The notes: a model not told the origin generated them from the letters alone. Shown: positions 8,739 to 19,209, numbered from the stretch's first letter. The stretch is 64,000 nucleotides of DNA from Aliirhizobium wenxiniae (GCF_019511445.1 NZ_JAEUAN010000006.1:1-64000), one strand, 5' to 3'. Made by a program: numbers and translations.

Positions 8739-10748
8739 TCACGGTTGCGGACGGGTCATGCGCGGGCGGCCCGTTGCCGTGGCGGTTATCCGCGCTTCGA
8801 CCAGTTTTATTGAGCCTTCCACCTCGGGCGCCAGAATTTCCTCTTCAGTGAAGATCAGGATGTCGTGCGCACCCTCCTGTCCTGCCTTCTCGTTCGCTGC
8901 AGCCAGCGCCCGATTGCGGGCGGCCTCCAGCGCATTGGTCTCTCCGATCACCATGACTGTCTCACCGGCACCGGTTACGACGTAAAGCCCTTCTTCCGGC
9001 GAGGTTACGATGACCGTCACCTTGACCCTGACATGGCTGACGACAGCGCCAATGGCATTGGCAACATCCGCATCCTTCGGGATGACCGATTCGGCACCGA
9101 GCTGATCTGCGATTGCCGGATAATAGACCGGTGCCGAAGCGCCGAGGCCGACAAGCGGCCGGTCGAGCCTGACGGAAAACCGGGCGATACCGGGCGTGCG
9201 CTTCAAGGCACGATCAACAGCAAGCGAGACCGACGGATTGATCGCTCCAGCTCCATCCTCCGCAAGGCAGGCCGAAAGCACAGCCTCGGAGGATTGACGG
9301 GTCAATCGATCGACAATCTGCCTTGCAAGGTCTTCCGCAGACGCGGCGATCTGACGACCGGCACCGTTCTTTTTCCGCGCCGCAATCTGCAGCCCGAGCC
9401 GCGCCGCATCGGCATTCCACTGGTTCTGGCGGCCCAGAACATGCAGCGCGTCGGATGGCGTGATACCGCTCAAATGTACTAGCCCGCGCGCGACAAGGCG
9501 GTCGAGAACCGCCTTCTGGGAATTCATCGTCAAAAGCGCATTCAAGGCCACCGGTGCCGAACCCATCCGCGCAAGAAGCGCCTGCTCCTGTGGCTGTAGG
9601 CCCGCACTCGAAGTCTCGTCCATCGAGATCCGGACCGCGAAGCGGCCGTTGTGTCGTCCGGCATGGGGGGCGCGAAGCTGCATATCCAGTGTTGAGAGCA
9701 CGCTATCGCCGTGGGGCACAGCAAGAAGACTGAGGGGCAAAAGACGCCGGGGGCCGAGCGTGATTTTCGCCTCCAGCCCGCGATCATCGATATGCACTTC
9801 CGAATCACCGCCGAGACCGAAGGTGCGCAGGGCAACCGCCTCCACCATCGTCTCATGACCGCCGACATTCGCGCCATCGGGCGCAAGCTTCGGCCTGCCG
9901 CCCTGAAGAACGGCGATATCCGTCGTCGTGCCTCCGATATCGGACACAACTGCCTCATCCAGTCCGCTGAGATAGTGGGCACCCACAAGGCTTGCCGCCG
10001 GACCGGAGAGAATGGTCTCGATCGGTCGCAACCGCGCCTCGGCCGAGGACATCAATGCACCGTCGCCCCGCACGACCATGAGAGGTCCATGGATGCCTGA
10101 CGTTGCAAGGAAATCCTCTGTCGAGCCAATCAGGCGATCGATGATGGAGACCAAGCGTGCATTGAGAAGCGTGGTCAAAGCGCGCTTCGGCCCGCCAAGC
10201 CGGGATGACAGCTCGTGGCTGCAGGTGACCGCTTTGTGCTGAAGTTCGCGAATACGCTCCCTCACCCTGATTTCGTGAGCCGGATTCCGCACGGCAAAAT
10301 AACCGGCCACCGCAAAGGAAGAAACGCTTGGGGCGAGTGCGGGCAGCACCTCAGCCAATGCCGTCATATCGAGCGGCGTCTCGTTGCCATGGACATCATG
10401 ACCGCCCGGCAGAAAGATCACTGGATCATTGCCCAGTGCATCCGACAAGCCACCGCGCGCAATATCGTCCGGGCCGAAACCGATCATCACCAGAGCGGCC
10501 CGGCCCCCCTGCCCTTCGACCAGGGCATTGGTGGCAAGCGTCGTCGACAGCGAGACCATGGCGATTTCGCCAGCCTTGATGCCGCTCTTTGCCAGGGCCG
10601 CATCGACAGCGCCCGAGATCCCCTCAGAGAGATCATGCCGGGTGGTGAGCGATTTCGCCTTGGCGATCACCCCTTCATCCTCGCGAAAAAGGACGGCATC
10701 CGTATAGGTGCCGCCGGTATCGATGCCGAGAAGAAGAGGTGAAACCAC
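8739..10748 (-). CDS. Hydantoinase/oxoprolinase (HyuA-like) family protein, orphan
   Basis: Opens with an actin-like ATPase motif LLGIDTGGTYTDAVLF and later has SDIGGTTTDIAVL, the two phosphate loops of the HyuA/oxoprolinase A family, which couples ATP hydrolysis to amide-ring opening (5-oxoproline, hydantoins) or acetone carboxylation. Length of 669 fits the A subunit. These enzymes normally need a ~570-residue HyuB partner; none is in the window. The C-terminal ~100 residues (VTVIVTSPEEGLYVVTGAGETVMVIGET onward) look less typical. Start is GTG. The substrate cannot be assigned from sequence. Confidence 0.82.
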   Translation of the reverse strand: MVSPLLLGIDTGGTYTDAVLFREDEGVIAKAKSLTTRHDLSEGISGAVDAALAKSGIKAGEIAMVSLSTTLATNALVEGQGGRAALVMIGFGPDDIARGGLSDALGNDPVIFLPGGHDVHGNETPLDMTALAEVLPALAPSVSSFAVAGYFAVRNPAHEIRVRERIRELQHKAVTCSHELSSRLGGPKRALTTLLNARLVSIIDRLIGSTEDFLATSGIHGPLMVVRGDGALMSSAEARLRPIETILSGPAASLVGAHYLSGLDEAVVSDIGGTTTDIAVLQGGRPKLAPDGANVGGHETMVEAVALRTFGLGGDSEVHIDDRGLEAKITLGPRRLLPLSLLAVPHGDSVLSTLDMQLRAPHAGRHNGRFAVRISMDETSSAGLQPQEQALLARMGSAPVALNALLTMNSQKAVLDRLVARGLVHLSGITPSDALHVLGRQNQWNADAARLGLQIAARKKNGAGRQIAASAEDLARQIVDRLTRQSSEAVLSACLAEDGAGAINPSVSLAVDRALKRTPGIARFSVRLDRPLVGLGASAPVYYPAIADQLGAESVIPKDADVANAIGAVVSHVRVKVTVIVTSPEEGLYVVTGAGETVMVIGETNALEAARNRALAAANEKAGQEGAHDILIFTEEEILAPEVEGSIKLVEARITATATGRPRMTRPQP

Positions 10749-10834
10749 GCGAGAATTCCCAAACCCTTATGCAGCAATCCATAAAGCATGGTGCGGCAGG
10801 ATCAATCGACCGGCAAAGACATGTCGTGTCGCGG

Positions 10835-12226
10835 TCAGGACCGGAGGCTTACCCGCATAGGCATGCCGTCCTGCGGCTGGGTCGTCAGTTTCTGCACCGG
10901 CCAGATTTCTGTGCCGGGCAAAGCATCGAAACGGTAGCGCTTCATCAGCACGGCAAGCGCAATCACGGCTTCCTGCATGGCGAAGGTTGCGCCGATACAG
11001 GTACGCGGGCCGGCGCCGAAAGGCAGATACTGGAAGCGGCCTATGTTGCCGCGGTTTTCCGGCAGAAAGCGTTCGGGCATGAAAGCGCGCGGCTTTTCCC
11101 AATAGAGCTCGTGGCGATGCAGCGTCCAGGGCATGACGAGGATGGTGACGCCCGCTTCGATCTCGATGCTTTCACCGCTGGGGCTCGTCCACCTGTCGTC
11201 GCCAATCGCCGCACGGTTTAGCGACGGCGCCGGGGGATAGAGCCGCAAGGCCTCCTCGAAGGAGGCGCGCACCCAGGGCATCAGTTCCAGCCATTCCACC
11301 GGCTCGGCACCGGTGGCCAGAACCTTGTCGATTTCCTTTTCCATCGCCTCGCGCACATGCGGCGAATGAGCGACGCAATAAAGCGCCCAGGCGAGCGCGC
11401 GGGCGGTGGTTTCATGGCCGGCGCCGATGAAAGTGAGAATATTGTCCTCGATCTCATCCAGCGTAAGACCATTCGCCCCTTCGAGCTGAAGGAGCAGTGT
11501 CAGGAAATCCTGTGGCACCGCCTCCGGCGTCTCACTCATGCGCTTTTGCCGCTCACGCATCGTGTCGGCGACGATGTTGCGGAATTTTTCAAGCACCTTG
11601 CGGCCGCCGATGCGGGTCAGGCGCGGTACCCAAGCCGGCGCGCGCAACAAATCCATAGGGTCGACGCGGCCCATGCGGTGGAGGAGGCTGTCGACATCAT
11701 CGGAGAAACTGTTGCTCTCAGTGACGATCTGGCCCGAGAAAAGGGTTTCCGACAGGATCGAATAGGCGAGTTCCGTCATGTCGACGGAGATATCGTGGAT
11801 CGCTCCGTCAGCACCGACCGTCGCATATTTCTCTGCGTATTCCTCCGATTTCGCCAGCATCTGACCGGCAAAGCCACGCGAATGGCGGGGCGTGAAAACC
11901 GGCGCCATCGCCTTGCGCGAACGCTTCCAGACCGGGCCTTCCGCCGTCAGCAATCCGTCGCGCAGAATCGGCCGCAGGATCAGCTGGCGGATTTCCGACA
12001 TTTCGTAATTTGCAGCATTATCGACGAGGACATGGCGGATCAGGCCGGGATCGTTGACGATCAGCGTGCGTTCCTTGAAGAACTTCGTCTTGATCCAGGG
12101 CAGCGTATAGGACGGCACACCCCACAGTTCCAGCGGGTTGCGCATGACCGTGCGGATGATTTCCAGCCGAGACGGCGGGACAGTGCGCGGTATGGGTGCC
12201 GGCGGCACAAAGGGGTCGGGGCGCAT
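10835..12226 (-). CDS. Cytochrome P450
   Basis: Heme-thiolate monooxygenase. The I-helix motif is AGHETTARAL, the K-helix ExxR is EEALRLYP, and the heme-binding loop is FGAGPRTCIGATFAM with ligand Cys at residue 410. Overall look is that of soluble bacterial P450s resembling the CYP4/CYP102-like clan. No ferredoxin or ferredoxin reductase gene is nearby, so electrons must come from elsewhere. I place the start at the ATG 12226; in-frame TTG codons at 12232 and 12238 lie nearer the GAGGAGG ribosome site and are possible. 463 residues. Substrate unknown. Confidence 0.9.
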   Translation of the reverse strand: MRPDPFVPPAPIPRTVPPSRLEIIRTVMRNPLELWGVPSYTLPWIKTKFFKERTLIVNDPGLIRHVLVDNAANYEMSEIRQLILRPILRDGLLTAEGPVWKRSRKAMAPVFTPRHSRGFAGQMLAKSEEYAEKYATVGADGAIHDISVDMTELAYSILSETLFSGQIVTESNSFSDDVDSLLHRMGRVDPMDLLRAPAWVPRLTRIGGRKVLEKFRNIVADTMRERQKRMSETPEAVPQDFLTLLLQLEGANGLTLDEIEDNILTFIGAGHETTARALAWALYCVAHSPHVREAMEKEIDKVLATGAEPVEWLELMPWVRASFEEALRLYPPAPSLNRAAIGDDRWTSPSGESIEIEAGVTILVMPWTLHRHELYWEKPRAFMPERFLPENRGNIGRFQYLPFGAGPRTCIGATFAMQEAVIALAVLMKRYRFDALPGTEIWPVQKLTTQPQDGMPMRVSLRS

Positions 12227-12276
12227 GTCCAACGGCAACCCTCCTCTTCGGTTCCTGATAAAAGGAATATCAGGAC

Positions 12277-13245
12277 TTAGAGCAGCGATTTCAACTCGGC
12301 GATCTTGTCGTTGACGAGCCAGCCGTAATAATTCTCTTCCGGCAAACCGCCGCGGGCTTTCAGCGCCGCTGCGCGCTGGGCCGAACCGCCCGTGTTGTAG
12401 AGCGTCGCTGTGACGCCGGGATTGCGGGAAATATCGACATCGGCGATCTGCTTATAGTCATCGATCGAGCGGCGGATATTGGCCGCCATATAGGCGAGCG
12501 ACTTGTCGGGATCCATGATCGCTTCATAGACTTCCGCGGCGTCGTTTTCATCCAGCTTCGAATAGCCGGATGTGCGCGACACCATGTCGGACAACATTAG
12601 CGCCGTCAGCGGATTGACCTGGCCTAGACCAAAGGTCTGGCCGGCGTAGAAAGGCTGGAAGAAGACCGCGCTGAAACGGTTGTCGGGATAAGCCTTCCCA
12701 TCGACCCTTTTGCCACGGAACGACTTTTCCCAAACGCCTTCGCGGCAATTCCATAGCGCGTAGGAACCTGACTTGTCGGCACAGGCGGAAAACTGCGAGT
12801 GCGTCAGGAATTCAGCAATGGTCTCGCCGTCATAGGCAAAACGGAAAGCATTGCCTGCATAAGCGGCCGCCTTGACGTAATAGCTTTGCAGCCTGTCATA
12901 GGCGTCGACATTATAGGTGTGCTCACCGACGATCGCGCCGACCATGTGGATCGGATCGATGCCATAGGCCGAAGCCGTCGACTTGATCTTGCCGATCAGT
13001 GCCTTGTCACTCGCCAGAAGCTCACGGATCTTGTCGTATTTGTCGTCGAAAGTGGTGCGGCCGGCGCGAGTGCGGCGCACGGAAGCGCCGGGGATCTTGG
13101 GCTGCACGGCATTGCGATTGCCTTCCGGCACGATGGTCATGGCCATGACCGGACCGGTCGAGGAAGCCGCCCAGGCGACAGTCAACAGCAATGCAATAAG
13201 GGTGCGTTTCAAGATTTTCCGTGTCCCAGCGTTTATCTGCGCCAC
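12277..13245 (-). CDS. DUF1402 family exported protein
   Basis: I recognise the DUF1402 family, restricted to rhizobia and relatives and of unknown function. The N-terminus has basic residues and a hydrophobic core (LKRTLIALLLTVAWAASS) ending near AMA, a likely Sec signal, so the mature protein is probably periplasmic. The body contains conserved segments YGIDPIHMVGAIVGEHTYNVD and FYAGQTFGLGQVNPLTAL. The GIDP...GEH arrangement together with GLGQVNP is reminiscent of lytic transglycosylase-type lysozyme folds (Glu plus a GLGQ/GLMQ motif), so a cell-wall role is a reasonable guess. Start is GTG. Confidence 0.75.
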   Translation of the reverse strand: MAQINAGTRKILKRTLIALLLTVAWAASSTGPVMAMTIVPEGNRNAVQPKIPGASVRRTRAGRTTFDDKYDKIRELLASDKALIGKIKSTASAYGIDPIHMVGAIVGEHTYNVDAYDRLQSYYVKAAAYAGNAFRFAYDGETIAEFLTHSQFSACADKSGSYALWNCREGVWEKSFRGKRVDGKAYPDNRFSAVFFQPFYAGQTFGLGQVNPLTALMLSDMVSRTSGYSKLDENDAAEVYEAIMDPDKSLAYMAANIRRSIDDYKQIADVDISRNPGVTATLYNTGGSAQRAAALKARGGLPEENYYGWLVNDKIAELKSLL

Positions 13246-13376
13246 TGCCGGCTCCAGAAACTGTGACAGATCGATCTGGGAAGCCGCTCGCGTCTTCGCG
13301 AAAGCGCGTCACCCATACGTTAAGACATATTGGAATGTCGAGATAAAGACGTTCAAAAAGGCGTCAAAGCAGAGAT

Positions 13377-13409
13377 GCGTGGCAACCGAACGTTGCCCGG
13401 TTGCCACGC
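13377..13409 (-). terminator. Hairpin downstream of hslU
   Basis: A perfect 12-bp inverted repeat, GCGTGGCAACCG (13377-13388) and CGGTTGCCACGC (13398-13409), nine-base loop, directly after the hslU stop on the minus strand. The following T content is low, so termination may be inefficient or Rho-assisted. Confidence 0.6.
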
Positions 13410-13416
13410 ACGAGCA

Positions 13417-14727
13417 TTACAGAATGTAACGCGACAGGTCAGTATCGGCCGCCAGATCGCCCACATGCTTGCGAACATATTCGGCATCGATCTTCACCGA
13501 CGTGCCGCCCTGGTCGGGTGCCGTGAAGGAGATTTCATCCAGCACACGCTCCATGACCGTCTGCAGGCGGCGGGCGCCGATATTCTCGACCGTGGAGTTC
13601 AGATGAACCGCGACATCGGCAAGCGCGTCGATCGCGTCCTCGGTGAACTCCAGTGATAGATCCTCCGTGCCCATCAGCGCCTTATACTGGCGGATGAGGC
13701 TCGCTTCGGTTTCCGTCAGGATGCGGCGGAAATCTTCCTTGGTCAGCGGGCGAAGCTCGACGCGGATCGGCAGACGGCCCTGAAGTTCCGGCAGGAGATC
13801 GGAAGGTTTCGATACGTGGAAAGCACCCGATGCGATGAAGAGGATATGATCCGTCTTTACCGGGCCATACTTGGTCGAAACCGTCGTGCCTTCGACCAAC
13901 GGCAGAAGATCGCGCTGTACGCCTTCACGTGAAACACCGGCACCCATGCCGCCATCGCGTGCCGCGATCTTGTCGATTTCGTCCAGGAAGACGATGCCGT
14001 CGTTTTCGACTGCACGAACCGCCTCGCGCTGGATGACCTCGTTGTCGATCAGTTTGTCGGATTCGTCGCGGATCAGCTCGCCATAGGATTTTGAGACGGT
14101 CGTTTTCACCTTCTTGGTGCGTCCGCCCATAGCCTTGCCGAACATGTCGGAGAGATTGAGCACGCCGATATTGGCGCCCGGCATGCCGGGGATTTCGAAG
14201 CCACCGGGCATGCCCGAGCCGCTATCGGCAACCTCGATCTCGATTTCCTTGTCGTCCATCTCACCGGCGCGCAGCTTCTTTCGGAAGCTGTCACGCGTCG
14301 CCGGAGATGCGGTGGAGCCGACCAGCGCATCGAGCACGCGTTCCTCGGCGCTTTGATGCGCCTTGGCCTGCACTTCCGTGCGCTTCTTTTCGCGAGCAAG
14401 GCCAATGCCGACTTCGACGAGATCACGGATGATCTGCTCGACATCGCGGCCGACATAACCGACTTCGGTGAATTTCGTCGCTTCGACCTTGATAAACGGC
14501 GCGCCAGCAAGTTTTGCGAGGCGGCGGGAGATTTCCGTCTTGCCGACACCGGTCGGGCCGATCATCAGGATGTTCTTCGGCATCACTTCATCGCGCAGGC
14601 TCTCGTCGAGCTGGTGGCGACGCCAGCGGTTACGAAGCGCGATCGCAACCGCGCGCTTGGCGTCGTGCTGGCCGATGATGTGGCGATCGAGTTCGGAAAC
14701 GATTTCGCGGGGGGAGAAATTGGTCAT
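13417..14727 (-). CDS. hslU: HslU, ATPase of the HslVU protease
   Basis: AAA+ unfoldase that feeds substrates to HslV. Walker A GPTGVGKT lies at residues 57-64, with the pore loop GYVGRD following; Walker B is [14 protein letters not shown]. The family C-terminus DLSRYIL, which inserts into HslV to activate it, is intact. 436 residues. It follows hslV with 75 bp between them, forming the usual protease operon. The coding sequence contains a parS-like 16-mer at 13921-13936. Confidence 0.97.
   Translation of the reverse strand: MTNFSPREIVSELDRHIIGQHDAKRAVAIALRNRWRRHQLDESLRDEVMPKNILMIGPTGVGKTEISRRLAKLAGAPFIKVEATKFTEVGYVGRDVEQIIRDLVEVGIGLAREKKRTEVQAKAHQSAEERVLDALVGSTASPATRDSFRKKLRAGEMDDKEIEIEVADSGSGMPGGFEIPGMPGANIGVLNLSDMFGKAMGGRTKKVKTTVSKSYGELIRDESDKLIDNEVIQREAVRAVENDGIVFLDEIDKIAARDGGMGAGVSREGVQRDLLPLVEGTTVSTKYGPVKTDHILFIASGAFHVSKPSDLLPELQGRLPIRVELRPLTKEDFRRILTETEASLIRQYKALMGTEDLSLEFTEDAIDALADVAVHLNSTVENIGARRLQTVMERVLDEISFTAPDQGGTSVKIDAEYVRKHVGDLAADTDLSRYIL
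13921..13936. promoter_or_regulatory. parS-like ParB site in hslU
   Basis: GCCTTCACGTGAAACA matches the parS consensus at 13 of 16 positions, including an uninterrupted 13-base right part. Lies within the hslU coding sequence about 48 kb from oriC. It could be a chance match. Confidence 0.35.
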
Positions 14728-14802
14728 TGTATCCTCTCGGCTTTCCCGTTGCGGCCGGCCAATGCGGCCCGGTCCGCGGGACCCTTTTGGGAATTGATTG
14801 AA

Positions 14803-15330
14803 TTACTCGGCGTCGAGCGTTTCGACGACGAGATTGTGGTTGGTGTAAACGCAGATATCGGCGGCGATATCGAGTGCCTGGCGGGCGACGTCTTCGGCGG
14901 GTTTTTCGCTGTCCATCAGCGCGCGGGCCGCGGCAAAGGCGTAATTGCCGCCGGAACCGATAGCGATCGTGCCGTGCTCGGGCTCAAGAACGTCGCCGTT
15001 GCCGGTGATTGCCAGCGTGGTGGATTTGTCGGCGACCAGCATCATGGCTTCGAGATTGCGCAGATACTTGTCGGTGCGCCAGTCCTTGGCAAGTTCGACG
15101 GCAGCGCGCATTAGCTGGCCGGGATATTGTTCGAGCTTCTTTTCAAGACGGTCGAGAAGGGTGAAGGCATCTGCCGTGGCACCTGCGAAACCGGCGATCA
15201 CATCGCCGCCTTTGCCGATGCGGCGCACTTTGCGCGCATTGCCCTTCATCACGGTCTGGCCGAGGCTCACCTGACCGTCGCCGGCCATGACGACCTTGCC
15301 GCCCTTCCTGACTGTAATAATCGTTGTCAT
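14803..15330 (-). CDS. hslV: HslV, peptidase of the HslVU protease
   Basis: Proteasome-beta-like threonine peptidase. The mature protein should start at the Thr after Met ([14 protein letters not shown]), the catalytic nucleophile. The start at 15330 is chosen because AGGTGA lies just upstream and because a longer frame (from 15420) would bury this Thr behind 30 extra residues. 175 residues, as usual. Later motifs [13 protein letters not shown] and [14 protein letters not shown] are characteristic. Divergent from hisB across a 210-bp promoter region. Confidence 0.96.
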   Translation of the reverse strand: MTTIITVRKGGKVVMAGDGQVSLGQTVMKGNARKVRRIGKGGDVIAGFAGATADAFTLLDRLEKKLEQYPGQLMRAAVELAKDWRTDKYLRNLEAMMLVADKSTTLAITGNGDVLEPEHGTIAIGSGGNYAFAAARALMDSEKPAEDVARQALDIAADICVYTNHNLVVETLDAE

Positions 15331-15540
15331 CAAGTCACCTGTCTGCCCCTCGAAAGCGGGCCATTGCACTTCAGGAAATCCCGCCAAACCGCACTGGCTT
15401 TGCCGGGATCGTGTTGACACCTATGTAAGTGGCCGAGTGACGAATACAATCTCGCAGGTTTCGATCGACAAGGTGTCGCAAAGGCCCGTGCTTTTGCTGG
15501 ATATTTCAGCTTACGGCTGATAAGGAGCGGCGAGAAAAGC

Positions 15541-16164
15541 ATGGAGCAGACCCTGATGGGCGAAACCGCAGCCGCACGCGTGGGAAGCGTTTCCCGCAAG
15601 ACCAACGAAACCTCCGTCTCCGTTTCCGTCAATCTGGACGGCACCGGCGTGGCCAAGATTTCGACGGGCGTCGGCTTTTTCGACCATATGCTCGACCAGT
15701 TGGCGCGACATTCGCTGATCGACATGGAAATCGACGTGAAGGGCGACCTGCATATCGACGATCACCACACGGTCGAGGATACCGGGATTGCGATCGGCCA
15801 GGCAATTTCCAAGGCGCTCGGCGACCGTCGCGGCATCACCCGTTACGCTTCGCTCGATCTGGCCATGGACGAGACGATGACCAAGGCTGCGATCGACGTG
15901 TCGGGCCGGCCTTTCCTCGTCTGGAACGTTGCGTTTTCGGCGCCGAAGATCGGCACGTTCGATACCGAACTGGTGCGCGAATTCTTCCAGGCGCTGGCGC
16001 AGAATACCGGGATCACGCTGCATATCCTCAACCATTACGGCGCCAACAACCATCATATCGCCGAGACCTGCTTCAAATCCGTGGCGCGCGTTCTTCGCAC
16101 CGCGACCGAAATCGATCCGCGACAGGCCAACCGCGTTCCATCCACCAAGGGAACGCTTGCCTGA
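15541..16164 (+). CDS. hisB: Imidazoleglycerol-phosphate dehydratase
   Basis: Sixth step of histidine synthesis. Metal-binding histidine clusters are visible in [10 protein letters not shown] and NNHHIAE, and [13 protein letters not shown] is also conserved. Monofunctional form, about 200 residues, as in other alphaproteobacteria. The ATG at 15541 is 13 bases past AAGGAG; an ATG at 15556 gives the more usual N-terminus ([11 protein letters not shown]), so either may be used. First gene of the his-coaA operon. Confidence 0.96.
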   Translation: MEQTLMGETAAARVGSVSRKTNETSVSVSVNLDGTGVAKISTGVGFFDHMLDQLARHSLIDMEIDVKGDLHIDDHHTVEDTGIAIGQAISKALGDRRGITRYASLDLAMDETMTKAAIDVSGRPFLVWNVAFSAPKIGTFDTELVREFFQALAQNTGITLHILNHYGANNHHIAETCFKSVARVLRTATEIDPRQANRVPSTKGTLA

Positions 16165-16183
16165 CGCTTCCGGGAGATCATCC

Positions 16184-16663
16184 TTGAGAAGCTATCTCGT
16201 TCTGATACCGCCGAATGGTCCCGACAGGGATCACCGCTCGACGCTTTTCCTGCCCGACGGGTTTTCCTGGATGGCATTCGTATTTTCCTGGATCTGGCTG
16301 ATCTGGCATCGGCTCTGGCTTGCGGGAGTTTTCGCACTTGCGCTGCAGGTTGCTGGTGCGGTGTTGATGGGCATGCAGGGCTTCTGGCTCGGGGGATCGC
16401 TGCTCGGTTTTGCGATACATATCCTTGTCGCGCTCGAAGGCCGCAATCACTACGCCAACTCCCTTATCCGCCGCGGCTGGACGCTTGAGAGCGTGATCAC
16501 CGCGACAGACAGAGAGACGGCGGAAGAGATCTATTTTTCCGCCCTGCCGCAGAAAGAGACGCAGCCCCTGCCCTCTTCCGTGGATTGGGCCAAAACAAAA
16601 CAGCCGCCCGTTTCGGGCTGGCAGGGTCCGGCTCTCGGACTTTTCGATCACGGAGGACGCTGA
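16184..16663 (+). CDS. DUF2628 domain membrane protein, TTG start
   Basis: A small protein of 159 residues with two hydrophobic segments (about 26-58 and 65-84) and a soluble C-terminal tail; it matches what I know as DUF2628, common between hisB and hisH in rhizobia. Function unknown. The start is the TTG at 16184, seven bases after GGGAG; the frame has no suitable ATG, and an upstream extension would run through hisB. Its stop TGA overlaps the hisH ATG. The place inside the his operon is conserved but no role in histidine synthesis is known. Confidence 0.8.
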   Translation: MRSYLVLIPPNGPDRDHRSTLFLPDGFSWMAFVFSWIWLIWHRLWLAGVFALALQVAGAVLMGMQGFWLGGSLLGFAIHILVALEGRNHYANSLIRRGWTLESVITATDRETAEEIYFSALPQKETQPLPSSVDWAKTKQPPVSGWQGPALGLFDHGGR

Positions 16664-17313
16664 TGCGCGTCGCAATCATCGACTACGGTTCGGGCAACCT
16701 GCGCTCGGCCACCAAGGCATTCGAACGGGCGGCGCGTGAAGCCGGCATCGATGCCGCAATCGAGCTTACCGACAAGCCGGATATCGTTGCCGCTGCCGAC
16801 CGCGTCGTGCTGCCGGGCGTCGGCGCCTATGCGGATTGCCGCGCCGGTCTCAAGGTGGTTTCAGGCATGAACGAAGCGCTTATCGAAGCAGTCGAAACCA
16901 AGGCACGTCCCTTTCTCGGCATCTGTGTCGGCATGCAACTGATGTCGTCGCGTGGCTTGGAAAAGACCACGACGGAAGGGCTCGGCTGGATCAAGGGCGA
17001 TGTCGTCGAGATGACGCCGTCCGATCCAGAGCTGAAGATCCCGCAGATCGGCTGGAATACGCTGGAACTTGCCACGCCTCACCCGCTGTTTGACGGCATT
17101 CCGACCGGCCCGGACGGGCTGCACGCCTATTTCGTGCATTCCTACCATCTTGCCGCGACCAATCCGGCCGAAGTGATCGCCACGACCGACTATGGCGGCG
17201 CGATGACGGCATTCGTCGGGCGCGACAACATGGCGGGTTCGCAATTCCATCCGGAAAAGAGCCAAAAACTCGGCCTCGCCCTGATTTCCAATTTCCTGCG
17301 CTGGAAGCCGTAA
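16663..17313 (+). CDS. hisH: Imidazole glycerol phosphate synthase, glutaminase subunit HisH
   Basis: Supplies ammonia from glutamine to HisF. Class I amidotransferase triad: nucleophile Cys in [11 protein letters not shown], and the His/Glu pair in [10 protein letters not shown]. Start at 16663 has GGAGG upstream and overlaps the previous stop by one base (TGATG), suggesting coupled translation. 216 residues. Confidence 0.97.
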   Translation: MRVAIIDYGSGNLRSATKAFERAAREAGIDAAIELTDKPDIVAAADRVVLPGVGAYADCRAGLKVVSGMNEALIEAVETKARPFLGICVGMQLMSSRGLEKTTTEGLGWIKGDVVEMTPSDPELKIPQIGWNTLELATPHPLFDGIPTGPDGLHAYFVHSYHLAATNPAEVIATTDYGGAMTAFVGRDNMAGSQFHPEKSQKLGLALISNFLRWKP

Positions 17314-17344
17314 GGGCTCGCGCATCTATCGAAGGACCAAGAAG

Positions 17345-18088
17345 ATGATCCTTTTCCCGGCTATCGACCTCAAGGACGGCCAGTGCGTGCGCCTCAAGCT
17401 TGGCGACATGGAGCAGGCGACCGTCTACAATCCAGACCCCGGCGCCCAGGCAAAAGCCTTTGAAGACCAAGGGTTCGAGTGGCTGCATGTGGTCGACCTC
17501 AACGGCGCCTTTGCCGGTGAGAGCGTCAATGGCGCCGCGGTCGATGCGATCCTGAAGGCAACGAAAAATCCGGTTCAGCTCGGCGGCGGTATCCGCACGC
17601 TCGATCATATCGAAAGCTGGCTTTCCAGAGGCTTGGCGCGGGTGATCCTCGGCACCGTTGCCGTGCGTGATCCGGCGCTTGTGATCGAGGCCTGCAAGCG
17701 GTTTCCGGGCAAGGTAGCAGTCGGCATCGATGCCAAGGGCGGCAAGGTGGCGGTCGAGGGCTGGGCGGAAGCTTCCGAGCTCGGCGTGATCGAGCTTGCG
17801 AAGAAATTCGAAGGCGCCGGTGTGTCCGCGATCATCTATACCGATATCGACCGCGACGGCATTCTGGCCGGCATCAACTGGGCTTCGACGCTGGAACTGG
17901 CCAATGCCGTCTCCATCCCGGTGATCGCTTCAGGCGGGCTTGCCTCGCTCGACGATATCAGCCGGATGCTCGAGCCGGATGCGGCCCGCCTCGAAGGCGC
18001 TATTTCCGGTCGCGCGCTTTATGACGGCCGTATCGATCCCACCGAAGCACTGGCGCTGATCCGCGCCGCGAAAGGTCTTGGAGCATGA
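17345..18088 (+). CDS. hisA: Phosphoribosylformimino-5-aminoimidazole carboxamide ribotide isomerase
   Basis: Fourth step of histidine synthesis; a half-barrel-duplicated TIM barrel. Opens [16 protein letters not shown] with the catalytic Asp, repeats the pattern in the second half ([10 protein letters not shown]), and has phosphate loops GGGIR and ASGGLA. 247 residues. Its end overlaps hisF by four bases (ATGA). Confidence 0.97.
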   Translation: MILFPAIDLKDGQCVRLKLGDMEQATVYNPDPGAQAKAFEDQGFEWLHVVDLNGAFAGESVNGAAVDAILKATKNPVQLGGGIRTLDHIESWLSRGLARVILGTVAVRDPALVIEACKRFPGKVAVGIDAKGGKVAVEGWAEASELGVIELAKKFEGAGVSAIIYTDIDRDGILAGINWASTLELANAVSIPVIASGGLASLDDISRMLEPDAARLEGAISGRALYDGRIDPTEALALIRAAKGLGA

Positions 18089-18861
18089 CCCTCAAAGCCC
18101 GCGTCATTCCCTGCCTCGACGTGAAAGACGGCCGTGTCGTCAAGGGCGTCAACTTTCTCGATCTGGTCGATGCCGGCGATCCTGTCGAAGCGGCCAAGGC
18201 CTATGATCTGGCCGGTGCCGACGAGCTGTGCTTTCTCGACATCACCGCCTCTTCCGACAATCGCGAGACGATCTTCGATGTCGTCGCCCGCACGGCTGAC
18301 CATTGCTTTATGCCGCTGACCGTCGGCGGCGGAGTGCGTGCGGTTGCCGATATCCGCAAACTGCTGCTGGCCGGGGCCGATAAGGTTTCGATCAATTCTG
18401 CGGCGGTCAACAATCCGGATTTCGTTGCCGAGGCTGCCGACAAGTTCGGCAACCAGTGCATCGTCGTGTCGATCGATGCCAAAAAGGTTTCGGCCGCGGG
18501 CGAAGCGAACCGCTGGGAGATCTTTACCCATGGCGGCCGAAACCCGACGGGGATCGACGCCGTCGATTTTGCGCAGCGGATGGTCGAGCGCGGGGCTGGC
18601 GAGCTGCTGGTCACTTCTATGGACCGTGACGGCACCAAGGTCGGCTATGATCTGGAACTGACCCGCGCGATCGCGGATTCGGTGCGCGTGCCGGTGATCG
18701 CATCGGGCGGCGTCGGGGATCTCGATGACCTCGTGGCGGGCGTCAAGCAAGGCCACGCAACAGCTGTTCTCGCCGCATCGATTTTCCACTTCGGCACCTA
18801 TACGGTCGCAGAGGCCAAACGCTATATGGCAGATCACGGCATCGCCATGCGTCTCGACTGA
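18085..18861 (+). CDS. hisF: Imidazole glycerol phosphate synthase, cyclase subunit HisF
   Basis: Cyclase partner of HisH, producing imidazole glycerol phosphate and AICAR. The TIM barrel shows catalytic Asp residues in [14 protein letters not shown] and [11 protein letters not shown], and phosphate-binding VGGGVR and ASGGVG. 258 residues. ATGA overlap with hisA. Confidence 0.98.
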   Translation: MTLKARVIPCLDVKDGRVVKGVNFLDLVDAGDPVEAAKAYDLAGADELCFLDITASSDNRETIFDVVARTADHCFMPLTVGGGVRAVADIRKLLLAGADKVSINSAAVNNPDFVAEAADKFGNQCIVVSIDAKKVSAAGEANRWEIFTHGGRNPTGIDAVDFAQRMVERGAGELLVTSMDRDGTKVGYDLELTRAIADSVRVPVIASGGVGDLDDLVAGVKQGHATAVLAASIFHFGTYTVAEAKRYMADHGIAMRLD

Positions 18862-18885
18862 GCTTCGAGACCGGAGGACAAAGAC

Positions 18886-19209
18886 TTGAGCGAATTCACT
18901 CTCAGCGATCTCGAAAAGATCGTCGCGGCACGGGCGAAAGCTTCGCCGGACGAATCCTGGACGGCGAAACTTGCTGCCGCAGGCCAGACCAAGGCCGCCA
19001 AGAAGCTTGGCGAAGAAGCGGTGGAAACGGTAATTGCCGCGCTTGCCCAGGATAAAAAAGAGCTCACTTCCGAAAGCGCCGACCTTCTCTATCACCTGTT
19101 AGTCGTATTGAATATTGCAGGGATTCCATTGCAGGATGTGCTGGACGAACTTCAACGCAGGACCGCGCAGTCCGGACTGCAGGAAAAGGCGAGCCGGCCC
19201 AAGTCATGA
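18886..19209 (+). CDS. hisE: Phosphoribosyl-ATP pyrophosphatase
   Basis: Second step of histidine synthesis. All-alpha NTP pyrophosphohydrolase fold with acidic motifs in [15 protein letters not shown] and [11 protein letters not shown]. Monofunctional (107 residues; HisI is separate and not in this window). The start is TTG at 18886 with GGAGG about eight bases upstream. It overlaps coaA by four bases. Confidence 0.95.
   Translation: MSEFTLSDLEKIVAARAKASPDESWTAKLAAAGQTKAAKKLGEEAVETVIAALAQDKKELTSESADLLYHLLVVLNIAGIPLQDVLDELQRRTAQSGLQEKASRPKS

Noticed and set aside
15400..15450. hisB promoter from TTGACA near 15413 and TACAAT near 15444
   Set aside because: The spacer is about 25 bases, too long for sigma-70; the real promoter was not resolved.
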